A stretch of DNA of 64,000 bases from F23-B02 sp963620985. Its GTDB lineage: Bacteria > Bacillota > Clostridia > Oscillospirales > Oscillospiraceae. Positions 1 to 7,730 of the stretch are shown here, one piece after another. Position numbers and translations under genes: made by a program. The stretch is from NCBI GenBank assembly GCA_963620985.1, contig CAVFCI010000005.1, forward strand, positions 14,072 through 78,071, written 5' to 3'. The notes under the pieces were generated by a model. That model was not told the DNA's origin. It saw only the letters and a list, made by a program, of their open reading frames with translations, and did no database searches. Each line of letters begins with the position of its first letter. Within the stretch, counting starts at the first letter, position 1.

Positions 1-412
1 AGATGACGAACTCCCATGTGCCGTCCTTCAGGTCGGTGCTCATGATCTCGCCGCCGGTCTGCTCGAGTATACTGCCGCCGGCGCCGTCGGAGGTCATTTT
101 CACCTTGGCTATGGCAACGGGCGCGCTCTTCGGGAGAGCCTCGTCCCATATGATGAAGCTGCCCTCGCCGTTTTTGTCAAGCTCAACGCTTGCGCAGCAG
201 TCGAAATATGCGTCCTGCATGTAGTCATACTCGCCGGTAGCGTCGCCGCCTATCCACCAGCCGTACCAGTAGCCGTTCCAGTATTTCAGCTGCTCCGCGT
301 CCGCCGTTCCGGCCTCGTCCTTGCCCTTGTCCGTATCATCCCCGCCGCAGGCCGTGAGGCTAAAGACCATGAGCAGGGCAAGGACAAGGGTCAATATTCT
401 TGTCTTTTTCAT
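1..412 (-). CDS. Putative lipoprotein, C-terminus cut by window edge
   Basis: The frame starts at ATG 410-412 and runs off the window after 137 residues. The start MKKTRILTLVLALLM is a typical lipoprotein signal, followed by a lipobox ending in Leu-Thr-Ala-Cys at about residue 22 and a Gly-Asp-Lys-rich linker. The mature part is rich in Trp and Tyr (YWNGYWYGWW), then acidic. A GGAG ribosome site lies 7 bases upstream. It follows the DUF4428 gene by 41 bases and is probably the last known gene of the SPFH operon. I do not recognise a family. The protein is expected to be anchored outside the cell membrane. Confidence 0.75.
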   Translation of the reverse strand, partial: MKKTRILTLVLALLMVFSLTACGGDDTDKGKDEAGTADAEQLKYWNGYWYGWWIGGDATGEYDYMQDAYFDCCASVELDKNGEGSFIIWDEALPKSAPVAIAKVKMTSDGAGGSILEQTGGEIMSTDLKDGTWEFVI

Positions 413-453
413 GTTTTTTCTCCTTTTTTTATTTTTGAATTTCCATGCGGCTG

Positions 454-1224
454 TTATGGTCTCGGTGTGCCGCAGTATTCACAGAATTTGCCGCTGTTTG
501 CTCCGCCGCAGGCGGGGCATGTCCACGGGCCTGCCGCCGCGGCTGCGGGTGAGGCCGGCTCCACGGGAGCCTCCCGCGCTGCCTCGGGCTCGCCTGCGCC
601 CGTCCGTATGCGCTCAAGCTCCGAGCAGAGCTCCTCGCCCATCCGGCGGTACTGGCTGTATTCCACGCTGCTGTCGGGCTCTACCCGAGCCGCGATCGTG
701 GGAGTGTAGTGAACCGAGCTTGAGTTGAGGCGGAAGCGCATCTCGTCGAAATATGGGTTATCGACGCTGACGATGATGTTGAAATCGTAGGAATACTCGT
801 AGCGCGGCGGATTATAGCTGAGCTCCTTGCCGTCGGGACCCTCGCGCATGAGCTCCGAGCGCCCCTCGTCGATATCCATCCGGCAGCCGGTGAGCGCGGA
901 ATAATCCAGAATATCCGGATTTGCCTCCTCAAGATCGCGGGCGCGGGTCACGGTGAACCAGCGGTGCGTCTCGTCCAGAAGCAGCTTCCTGTCCTCGCCG
1001 ACCGAGCGGCTGATCTTGAACTGCGCCGCCCTGCCTCTGTTTTCCTCACGGTAGGCAAGCTGCTGCTTTATCTCATCCACCGTTGAGCTGCGGCGGTCGG
1101 AAAACCACGGCGACAGCTTCTTCGCGCAGTCCTTGCAGAGATTGCCGTCTGACAGCTTGCGGTTGCCCAGAAGGCCGATCTTCTCGCCGCAGACGGAGCA
1201 GTATTTTTTGTCAAACAAGCCCAT
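454..1224 (-). CDS. DUF4428-type protein with C-terminal zinc ribbon
   Basis: This 256-residue protein starts after AAAGGAG. The N-terminus holds a CxxC pair (CSVCGEKIG, residues 8-11) and a second CxxC (CKDC, about 30-33), followed by a basic stretch, which is the pattern of the DUF4428 domain. A middle region of about 110 residues has no motif I know. An Ala/Pro linker leads to a C-terminal zinc ribbon (CPACGG...CEYCG). It has no membrane segment and should be cytosolic. It sits 6 bases after the membrane-anchored gene and shares the zinc-ribbon theme with the SPFH protein, so the products may act at one membrane site. The function is unknown. Confidence 0.7.
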   Translation of the reverse strand: MGLFDKKYCSVCGEKIGLLGNRKLSDGNLCKDCAKKLSPWFSDRRSSTVDEIKQQLAYREENRGRAAQFKISRSVGEDRKLLLDETHRWFTVTRARDLEEANPDILDYSALTGCRMDIDEGRSELMREGPDGKELSYNPPRYEYSYDFNIIVSVDNPYFDEMRFRLNSSSVHYTPTIAARVEPDSSVEYSQYRRMGEELCSELERIRTGAGEPEAAREAPVEPASPAAAAAGPWTCPACGGANSGKFCEYCGTPRP

Positions 1225-1230
1225 AGTCTG

Positions 1231-1731
1231 TTACTCCTTTATTTTCTGTAATTTTATTGTTTCCTCTGTGCCGTCCGGCAGCTCAAGCCGCATGCAGAGC
1301 ATGCCGTCGCCCTCGCCGGACTCGTGGCAGAGATATTCTATCCTGCCCAGTGCCGTTCCGTCCGCGCTGCGCAGCTCGCGTCCGGCGGGGTAAAGCTCTG
1401 TCTGCTCGCTCCGGTCGGGCTGAAGGTATGTAAAGCTCAGCCCACCGCTCAGTACGGTCTCGCCGCCGAGCCTGAGCCCGAGGCCGCTGCCCTCGTCAAT
1501 GAGCGCAAGCCAGCGGCCGTCGGCGCTTTCCCACGCGCCTTCGAGTATCTGCCACAGCGCGGGATTGTCTATGTATGTGCGGTCACCGTCCAGAAGCTCC
1601 AAATACTCCGGATCTTCCATTCCGCCGCCTCCGTCCATGATGCTGTCGGTCACAAAGTGCCTGTACGCGGCGGAGACGGCAATGCCGAGCATCATCCCGA
1701 CCAGAAAAATCCAAAGCATACGGTGCTTCAT
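1231..1731 (-). CDS. Membrane-anchored protein of unknown function
   Basis: This 166-residue protein has one N-terminal membrane segment (about residues 5-22, MLWIFLVGMMLGIAVSAA) and an acidic, mostly beta-like extracytoplasmic part. Its ATG overlaps the stop of the SPFH gene by four bases (ATGA), so the two are translationally coupled. I do not recognise the soluble domain; segments such as DGRWLALIDEGSGLGLRLGG suggest a small beta-barrel or lipocalin-like fold, but that is a guess. It is placed between the SPFH protein and the DUF4428 protein, which suggests a shared envelope-associated role. Confidence 0.65.
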   Translation of the reverse strand: MKHRMLWIFLVGMMLGIAVSAAYRHFVTDSIMDGGGGMEDPEYLELLDGDRTYIDNPALWQILEGAWESADGRWLALIDEGSGLGLRLGGETVLSGGLSFTYLQPDRSEQTELYPAGRELRSADGTALGRIEYLCHESGEGDGMLCMRLELPDGTEETIKLQKIKE

Positions 1732-3275
1732 CCCGTTATGTCCCCGTCGTCAAAGGGGTCTCCGCACTCGGGGCAGAACTTGGGCGGGTGCTTGGGATCC
1801 TCGGGCTCCCAGCCGCACTTGTCGCACCTGTACTGCGGTACGCCCGCGGGCTTCTTCGCGCCGCACTCGGAGCAGAATTTGCCCTTGTTCACCGCGCCGC
1901 AGCTGCACGTCCAGCCGTCCGGCTGCGCCTCCGGCTTCTTTGCGCCGCATTCGGGGCAGAACTTGCCGGTGATGCCGCTCTGGCCGCAGGAGCATGTCCA
2001 GCTGTCCGCAGGGGGCTTGGGCTCGGGCTTCTTCGCGCCGCAGTTGGGGCAGAAGTTGCCGGTGATGCCGCCCTGACCGCAGGAGCAGGTCCAGCTGTCC
2101 GCAGGGGGCTTGGGCTCGGGCTTCTTTCCGCCGCAGTTGGGGCAGAAGTTGCCGGTGATGCCGCTCTGACCGCAGGAGCATGTCCAGCCCTGCGGAGCGG
2201 GCGCTGCTGCGGGCTGCGCCGCCGCCTGCTGCTGCATCTGCATTTGCTGCTGCTGCATTTGCTGCTGCTGACCCATCTGGAAGAGGCTCTGGGGATTCAT
2301 GCCGCCGGCCTGACCTGCCATGCCCATGCCCATGAAGGCCATCGCGGGGCCTGCGCCCTGATTGGAGGCCGCCATCTTCATCGCCTCGCTCTGGCTGCCC
2401 ACGAGCTGCGCCGCAGCGCGGGTCGGATCCATGAAGGCCGCGTTGCGCTGCAGATCCTTTATCATCTTCTCGTCTTCCTCGTCGGCCTTGACGCTGGACA
2501 CACCGAAGGAGACTATTTCCATGCCGCGCAGGTCGCGCCACTTGGAGGAAAGCTGCTCGTTGAGAGCGTCCGACAGCTCCGCAGTGTGGCCGGGGAGCGC
2601 AGAGTAGCGGATGCCCATCTCGGATATCTTGGAAAACGCCGGCTGGAGCGCCGTCAGCAGCTCCGTCCTCATCTGTCCGGCGAGATTTTCCACCTTGTAG
2701 TCCTCACTGACGTTGCCGCAGACATTGGTGTAGAACAGCAGCGGGTTGCTCAGCCGGATGCTGTACTCACCGAAGCACTTGATGCCGATATCAATGTCGA
2801 TCCCGGCGCGCTGATCGACCACCCTGAAGGGAACGGGCGATGCCGTGCCGTACTTGTTTCCGATGAGCTCCTTTGTGTTGAAGTAATAGACTCTCTGATC
2901 CTTTGGAGCCTCGCCGCCGAAGGTGAAGCGCTTGCCGACGTTGGCAAAGACCTTCTTCACGTTTTCGCCCAAGTTTCCGTAAAAGATGCTGGGCTCGGTT
3001 GACATGTCGTAGGTGTACTCGCCGGGCTCGGCGCAGACGTCCACGACCTTGCCCTGCTCGACGATGAGCATGCACTGCCCGTCCGCAATGGCGACGAGCG
3101 AGCCGTTTGATATGATGTTGTCGTCACCCTTCGTGTTGCTTGAGCGGCCTGTGGTCTTCTTCCGACCCTTTACCGCCAGCACGTCTGCGGGGATAGCCTC
3201 GCAATAAAAATACTCTTTCCACTGGTCTGCCAGCACGCCGCCGGCTGCACCGATCGCTGCCTTAATAAGTCCCAT
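1728..3275 (-). CDS. SPFH-domain (virion-core-like) protein with five zinc ribbons
   Basis: This 515-residue protein has an N-terminal SPFH/band-7-like core (about residues 20-300), resembling the YdjI / 'virion core protein' family. Next come a Gln/Met-rich spacer (about 330-350) and five zinc ribbons (from about residue 364). Four of the ribbons are near-identical WTCSCG...FCPxCGxKKP units. SPFH proteins usually form membrane-bound oligomeric scaffolds. No clear transmembrane segment is seen, so attachment would be through the Gly/Ala-rich N-terminus. It is the first gene of a coupled set (ATGA overlap with the next gene). The number of ribbons is the unusual part. The substrate or partner is unknown. 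Confidence 0.8.
   Translation of the reverse strand: MGLIKAAIGAAGGVLADQWKEYFYCEAIPADVLAVKGRKKTTGRSSNTKGDDNIISNGSLVAIADGQCMLIVEQGKVVDVCAEPGEYTYDMSTEPSIFYGNLGENVKKVFANVGKRFTFGGEAPKDQRVYYFNTKELIGNKYGTASPVPFRVVDQRAGIDIDIGIKCFGEYSIRLSNPLLFYTNVCGNVSEDYKVENLAGQMRTELLTALQPAFSKISEMGIRYSALPGHTAELSDALNEQLSSKWRDLRGMEIVSFGVSSVKADEEDEKMIKDLQRNAAFMDPTRAAAQLVGSQSEAMKMAASNQGAGPAMAFMGMGMAGQAGGMNPQSLFQMGQQQQMQQQQMQMQQQAAAQPAAAPAPQGWTCSCGQSGITGNFCPNCGGKKPEPKPPADSWTCSCGQGGITGNFCPNCGAKKPEPKPPADSWTCSCGQSGITGKFCPECGAKKPEAQPDGWTCSCGAVNKGKFCSECGAKKPAGVPQYRCDKCGWEPEDPKHPPKFCPECGDPFDDGDITG
1833..2186 (-). repeat. Tandem zinc-ribbon coding repeat, about 93-base period
   Basis: Within the SPFH gene four successive units each begin WTCSCG and end KKP. 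The first two are 31 residues (93 bases) and nearly identical in DNA; the third is 29 residues and the fourth 27. This is recent in-frame duplication of a zinc-ribbon unit and a likely site of copy-number variation between strains. Confidence 0.8.
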
Positions 3276-3367
3276 TGATATGTACTTCCTTTCTTTATGT
3301 TTGTTATGCCCACGGCTCCTCCGCTGTCGGGGTGCGGATGCCGCTTAAAATACCTGAATATTTTCCT

Positions 3368-3757
3368 CTAAAGCGTGTCGATCACGCCTGCAAGATATGT
3401 CGGCGATACGGACGCATAGATGAAATTATCGGCCAGATGATCCTTCACCGCCTGCCGCACGTCGGCAGCCAGCAGCTCATCAGCCTTCTCGTCCACCAGC
3501 AGAAGTGTTTTGCAGCTCAGTCCGTCCTCGCTGCCTCGCATTTTGTCAAGAAGCTTTATCCTTTCGCCTAATTGCCAGACTCCCTGCCGGCTGACCTCCA
3601 TCACCAGCACGTTGGCATGGCAGGTGCGGCACAGGGATGCCGTTTCTTCGGGTCTCGCGGAACGGTACACCAAAAAAGCGAGATGGCTGTCTGTAAGCAC
3701 CTTTGTGATCGCTTCCGCAAACAGTTCGCTTTGCATATCCAATACAATTCTTCGCAT
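3368..3757 (-). CDS. Stand-alone receiver-like protein with Glu at the phospho-acceptor site
   Basis: This 129-residue protein looks like a response-regulator receiver without an output domain. Strand 1 is IVLDM (Asp7) and the strand that should end in the phospho-acceptor Asp reads VLVMEVS, with Glu54 in its place. The conserved Lys of strand 5 is not seen (FIYASVS). Glu at this site mimics a phosphorylated state in engineered regulators, so it may be locked or act by binding only. It is divergent from the two-component genes starting at 3956 and 92 bases upstream of the SPFH operon. A partner role with either is inference. Confidence 0.6.
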   Translation of the reverse strand: MRRIVLDMQSELFAEAITKVLTDSHLAFLVYRSARPEETASLCRTCHANVLVMEVSRQGVWQLGERIKLLDKMRGSEDGLSCKTLLLVDEKADELLAADVRQAVKDHLADNFIYASVSPTYLAGVIDTL

Positions 3758-3891
3758 GCTTTCTCACCACCACCTTTCCCTGTTTGTGTTTATCATAACA
3801 AAACGCCGTCCGAAATGCCCCCGCCGATAGTATAGGTTTTTCAATTATTTTTTTGCCCAAGCTCTTTGCAGTGCGGGAGGCGTAAGCGGCA

Positions 3892-3920
3892 TTGCCTTTT
3901 TTACACCCGCATGGTATCAT
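3892..3920 (+). promoter_or_regulatory. Promoter of the NarL-type two-component operon
   Basis: TTGCCT at 3892-3897 and TATCAT at 3915-3920 are separated by 17 bases. The ATG of the first gene is 36 bases further on. Assigned by eye as a sigma-A-type promoter. Confidence 0.5.
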
Positions 3921-3955
3921 AATGGAAAATGCGCTTGCGGAACGGAGGGAACGAT

Positions 3956-5638
3956 ATGAGCCGGGCGACACAAAAGAGCATACTCGCGGCGCTGACGGTG
4001 CTGCCGCTTATTGCCTTTGCCGCAAGCCTGCAATATCTCACGCAAAGCGGTGCGCTCCCCCAGAACGCTTTGCTGCTCCGCGGCGCGATCCATATCTGCC
4101 TGCTGACGGCATGGGGCGTTTCGATCCGCACCCGCATCATTCAGACGCAGGTGCGGCGGTATCTGCTGGCTATCATAGCGATGATGGCATTGTGGATGCT
4201 GCTTAAGATCATCAAGCATTCCATCGACAGCATGGATATCAAGCGCTGGCTCTGGTACTGGTACTATTTTCCCATGCTGTTCATCCCTGTTGTGGCTCTG
4301 TTTGTAAGTATGTCGCTGGGCAAGGCGGAAAATTACCGACTGCCGCTCTGGACGAAGCTGCTTTATGCACCGTCGGCGCTCCTGTTCCTCCTTGTTCTGA
4401 CAAACGACCTGCATCAGGGCGTATTTTCTTTCCCTTCCGGCATTATGACGGATATTGACTATCGCTATGAGGCAGGCTATTACATCGTTCTGCTGGGAGT
4501 AATGCTGTGCGCGTTTGTTTCCTTCGCCATAATGCTGAAGAACTGCCGCATCCCGCAGAGCAGGACCATTCTCCTGCTGCCGCTGATCCCGCTTGGTCTG
4601 TCTCTGATATACGGCATTGCATACATACGCGGCGTCCGGTTCGTCCTGCTGCTGGCGGGCGACATGACCGTCACTCATTGCCTGCTGATTTTTGCCGCTT
4701 TTGAGGGCTGCATCCAGTGCGGACTGATCCAGTCCAACATGGGCTACGATGAACTGTTTGAGGCGACCATGCTGCCTGTTCAGATAACAAATGAGGACTT
4801 TTCTCTGCGTAATATCTCCGCCGCAATGAGTGAGCCGATCCCGCAGGATGCGCTGCGGCAGATGGGTGCGGATACCGTTGAGCTGGATGCCGGTACGCTT
4901 TTGAAGCGGCATCCGCTGCGCGGCGGCTGGGTGTTCTGGGAGGAGGATATTTCCGAGCTGAACCGGCTCCGCGAGGCGCTTGAGCTGACGCATGACGAGC
5001 TGCGTGACATGGGCAGCGTTCTGACGGCGGAAAATGCTCAGCGCGAAAAGCATCTGCGGCTGTCGGAGGAAAACCGCCTGTATGACATGATGGATGTGCA
5101 GACCTCCCGACAGATCGCAATGCTGCGGGATCGCCTGACTGCGATACAGAGGTCAGCAGACGAGAACGAAGCCGGAAAGCTTCTCGGGCAGACTATCGTG
5201 ATCGGAACCTATATCAAGCGGAGGAATAACCTGATTTTTGTCGGCGCACAGCGCGGAGTGATTTCCATGCAGGAGCTGCGGCTGTGCTTTAACGAGTCCA
5301 TAGAGAGCCTGACCCTGTACGGCGTGGAATGCAGAGCGCTCATAGACGGGGAAAGCCTGCTCGCCATGGAGCAGGCTACGCAGATCTATGACCTTTTTGA
5401 AGCAGTTGTGGAGGCAGGGCTGGAGTCCTTGGAATCACTGCTGATCTCCGTTGAGATCAGGGATCGGATCGAGGTTAATATCTGCGTATCCTGCAAGGAG
5501 ACCCTCTGCGGCTTGACGGAGCGCTCTCCTGCGCCGGAATGGATGCAGGATGAGGACGGCTTACAATATATCATCTGCAAGCTGGAAAAATCGGAGAGGG
5601 AGGCGGACGCATATGGACAAAATCAAGGAGAGCTTTGA
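3956..5638 (+). CDS. 7TM sensor protein with degenerate kinase C-terminus
   Basis: The start ATG 3956 is preceded by GGAGGG; an in-frame ATG nine codons earlier lacks a site. The 560-residue protein opens with seven to eight membrane segments (about residues 5-230), like the N-terminal 7TM domain of some clostridial histidine kinases. A PAS-like segment, a coiled coil (about 310-370) and a C-terminal region follow. The C-terminal region lacks a clear phospho-accepting His box and the N and G boxes of an ATPase, so it looks degenerate. The next gene supplies an intact kinase core and overlaps its end. It probably acts as the membrane sensor half of a split system. The signal is unknown. Confidence 0.7.
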   Translation: MSRATQKSILAALTVLPLIAFAASLQYLTQSGALPQNALLLRGAIHICLLTAWGVSIRTRIIQTQVRRYLLAIIAMMALWMLLKIIKHSIDSMDIKRWLWYWYYFPMLFIPVVALFVSMSLGKAENYRLPLWTKLLYAPSALLFLLVLTNDLHQGVFSFPSGIMTDIDYRYEAGYYIVLLGVMLCAFVSFAIMLKNCRIPQSRTILLLPLIPLGLSLIYGIAYIRGVRFVLLLAGDMTVTHCLLIFAAFEGCIQCGLIQSNMGYDELFEATMLPVQITNEDFSLRNISAAMSEPIPQDALRQMGADTVELDAGTLLKRHPLRGGWVFWEEDISELNRLREALELTHDELRDMGSVLTAENAQREKHLRLSEENRLYDMMDVQTSRQIAMLRDRLTAIQRSADENEAGKLLGQTIVIGTYIKRRNNLIFVGAQRGVISMQELRLCFNESIESLTLYGVECRALIDGESLLAMEQATQIYDLFEAVVEAGLESLESLLISVEIRDRIEVNICVSCKETLCGLTERSPAPEWMQDEDGLQYIICKLEKSEREADAYGQNQGEL

Positions 5639-6581
5639 CCACCTTCCCATTGCAGTCTGCTTTTTTGATACAAACGGTATCGTGCGGCTCATCAACCACC
5701 GGATGCTTGCCATAGCAGGCCTTTTGCAAAGCAGCGGCGTGCAGACGCTTACGGAGCTGGAAGCCGCCCTGAAAGCGCCGCCCGAGTGGATTTGCTGTCT
5801 GGAACCGCAGCTCCGGATCTTTCGTTTTCCTGACGGCAGTGCTCTGCGCTTTGCGCAGGAGCAGGTCACGACAAAAGCGGGTGTTCGGTATACTCAGGTC
5901 ACCGCTGCCGATGTGACGGAGCTGATGCGGCGGCAGACCGAGCTGAACGCGGAAAACATAAAGCTTGCAGAGGTCAATGACCGGCTGCGGAGGCTTTTTG
6001 AGCAGATGCCGGAGATCATACGCGAAGAAGAGACGCTTGAAATGAAGCAGCGCGTCCATGACGATATCGGTCACAGCATCCTCGCCGCGCGGCGGGCGCT
6101 GTACCGGCGAAGCGGGCTTGCGTCACTCAAAGAAAGCGCGGTGCTTTTTGAACAGGCCATTTCGGTGCTTTACCGCTCAAATCAGATGCGTATTGAGTCT
6201 GACTCATTGGAAACGGTGATCGGCAAAGTCAGTGAAATGGGCGTTCGTGTGCTGACAGAAGGGGAAGCTTCCGACAGGTCGGGTATGCGCTCCCTCGCGG
6301 CATTGGCGATCACCGAATGTGCGGCAAACTGTGTCCGCCATGCCGACGGCACGGAGCTGTATGCGCACTTTGGGCAGAGCCTTGGACACGCAGAACTTAT
6401 TCTGACCAACAACGGCGTTCCGCCGAAGGAAGAAATTCGGGAGGGCGGCGGCCTTTCCATGCTGCGCCGCCGCGTGACAGAAGCGGGCGGCACGATGGAT
6501 ATCCAAAGCATCCCCCGCTTCAGGCTTCTTATTACACTGCCGGAAAAGGAGGCAACTGAGCATGAAAGTCATGATCGTTGA
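5613..6581 (+). CDS. Cytosolic PAS / NarL-type histidine kinase
   Basis: The start ATG 5613 has GGAGG ahead and lies inside the 3' end of the 7TM gene (26-base overlap). The 322-residue protein has a PAS-like N-terminus (about 1-110, IAVCFFDTNGIVRLIN), a short coiled coil, and the H box of the HisKA_3 class (VHDDIGHS, about 160-167). An HATPase domain follows, with an N box (ECAANCVRHADG) and a G box (EGGGLSMLRRR). It has no membrane segment. It should phosphorylate the LuxR-type regulator encoded next, taking input from the upstream 7TM protein. Confidence 0.8.
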   Translation: MDKIKESFDHLPIAVCFFDTNGIVRLINHRMLAIAGLLQSSGVQTLTELEAALKAPPEWICCLEPQLRIFRFPDGSALRFAQEQVTTKAGVRYTQVTAADVTELMRRQTELNAENIKLAEVNDRLRRLFEQMPEIIREEETLEMKQRVHDDIGHSILAARRALYRRSGLASLKESAVLFEQAISVLYRSNQMRIESDSLETVIGKVSEMGVRVLTEGEASDRSGMRSLAALAITECAANCVRHADGTELYAHFGQSLGHAELILTNNGVPPKEEIREGGGLSMLRRRVTEAGGTMDIQSIPRFRLLITLPEKEATEHESHDR

Positions 6582-7188
6582 GGATCAGCCCATGATCCGC
6601 AGCCTGCTGGAAAGCTACTTTCCGGTCGAGGGCGGGCATCAGCTCGTCGCGTCCGTTCCGGGCGCAAAGCAGGCCGTCGAGATATGCAGGGTCACCCCTG
6701 TCGATCTTGTCCTGATGGATGTGCAGACGCAGAACCGCGAAAACGGCCTGACTGCCGTTCAGGAGATCAAGGCCGCACATCCGAAAATAAAAATCATCGT
6801 TGTGACCTCGCTGATCGACGGCGCAGTTCTGGAGAGGGCCAAATCATCCGGAGCAGACAGTCTGTGGTACAAGGATTCTGCGGAAAACCGCCTGATGGAG
6901 ATCGTGCGGCAGACAATGGCCGGCGGGCACATCTTTCCCGATGCACCGCCGCCGGTTCAGATCGGCATGGCGAAAAGTACGGAATTTACAAAAACGGAGC
7001 TGAAAGTGCTGCGTTATCTGCTTCGTGGTCTGTCCTACCCGCGCATTGCATCGGAGATGGGCATTGAAATGTCAACCGTCAAGTTTCATGTGACCAACAT
7101 GCTGCAAAAAACCGGCCTTGAAAACAAGCTTCAGCTTGCCTTGGCAGTCAGTGAGGTAAAAATGATCGCCGATTTAGACGAGAAGTAG
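6562..7188 (+). CDS. LuxR/NarL-family response regulator
   Basis: This 208-residue protein has a receiver domain (residues 1-120) with Glu7-Asp8, phospho-acceptor Asp53 (LVLMDVQ), Thr82 and Lys104, all intact. A LuxR-type helix-turn-helix (about 140-205, FTKTELKVLRYLLRGLSYPR) follows. It overlaps the kinase gene by 20 bases, so the two are coupled. Phosphorylated NarL-type regulators dimerise and bind promoters. The targets cannot be read from the window. A perfect 20-bp terminator hairpin lies about 130 bases downstream and ends the operon. Confidence 0.88.
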   Translation: MKVMIVEDQPMIRSLLESYFPVEGGHQLVASVPGAKQAVEICRVTPVDLVLMDVQTQNRENGLTAVQEIKAAHPKIKIIVVTSLIDGAVLERAKSSGADSLWYKDSAENRLMEIVRQTMAGGHIFPDAPPPVQIGMAKSTEFTKTELKVLRYLLRGLSYPRIASEMGIEMSTVKFHVTNMLQKTGLENKLQLALAVSEVKMIADLDEK

Positions 7189-7322
7189 GTGCACGCAGTG
7201 CATGGAGCATCCCTCAGTGCCGAGCCCTCTCTTTGCTGTGTTTCGAGCTGCTTTGACAATCCGCGCAGCTCTTTTGCCGGTACAGTGCCTCCCAAAACGA
7301 CATTCTAAATTGCACTTATGTC

Positions 7323-7371
7323 AAAGACCTCCGTGACGGCGCTTGTGTTTTGCGCCGTCACGGAGGTCTTT
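7323..7371 (+). terminator. Strong intrinsic terminator after the response regulator
   Basis: A perfect 20-bp stem (7323-7342 with 7352-7371) encloses a 9-base loop, with T-rich ends on both sides, so it could work in both directions. The gene-free stretch 7189-7507 holds this hairpin and a second, weaker one (CGGGGAGCC at 7392-7400 with GGCTCCCCG at 7411-7419) that may end cassette A transcription. I see no gene in the stretch. Confidence 0.85.
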
Positions 7372-7507
7372 TATTGTCCCCAAGAAAATCACGGGGAGCC
7401 GCACCTGAATGGCTCCCCGCGCTCCTCAGTTTTTGCCCGTCCGCGCAGACGGACAGTTATTTTTATCTGCATTATGGGGGGTCGTCCATTTTGCAGTTGA
7501 GGATAAA

Positions 7508-7717
7508 TCAAGCGTCGTAATCGTATTTGGGATACTTTCCGACATCATACGCCACGCTCATGGGATCGCGGCGCTCCATATTATCATAGTGGTTTTTCAA
7601 AAACGGCTCTACGACGTTGAACAGCAGCTTGCCGTCAAGGTCGAAGTAAAACACGCAAAAAAGCGCGATGTTAGCAAATGCGGTCGCTCCGAGGAGCTTA
7701 TACATAAACTTTTTCAT
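7508..7717 (-). CDS. Small one-pass membrane protein of the dehydratase cassette A
   Basis: This 69-residue protein starts after AGGAGG. One hydrophobic helix (about residues 8-25) is followed by a conserved-looking tail: YF-LD-KL, EP-L, YD and a closing R-D, then a charged end. The same pattern, in the same position after the large dehydratase-like subunit, occurs in the 55-residue protein at 56027-56194. I know no family for it. Its conservation between two copies and its fixed place 13 bases after the enzyme gene argue for a true subunit or membrane tether of the enzyme. The C-terminus probably faces the cytosol, by the positive N-terminus rule read loosely. Confidence 0.7.
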   Translation of the reverse strand: MKKFMYKLLGATAFANIALFCVFYFDLDGKLLFNVVEPFLKNHYDNMERRDPMSVAYDVGKYPKYDYDA

Positions 7718-7730
7718 TTATATCTCCTCC

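Noticed and set aside
1833..2186. CRISPR or other DNA repeat array
   Set aside because: The repeats are in frame and encode successive zinc ribbons of the SPFH protein; there are no spacers.
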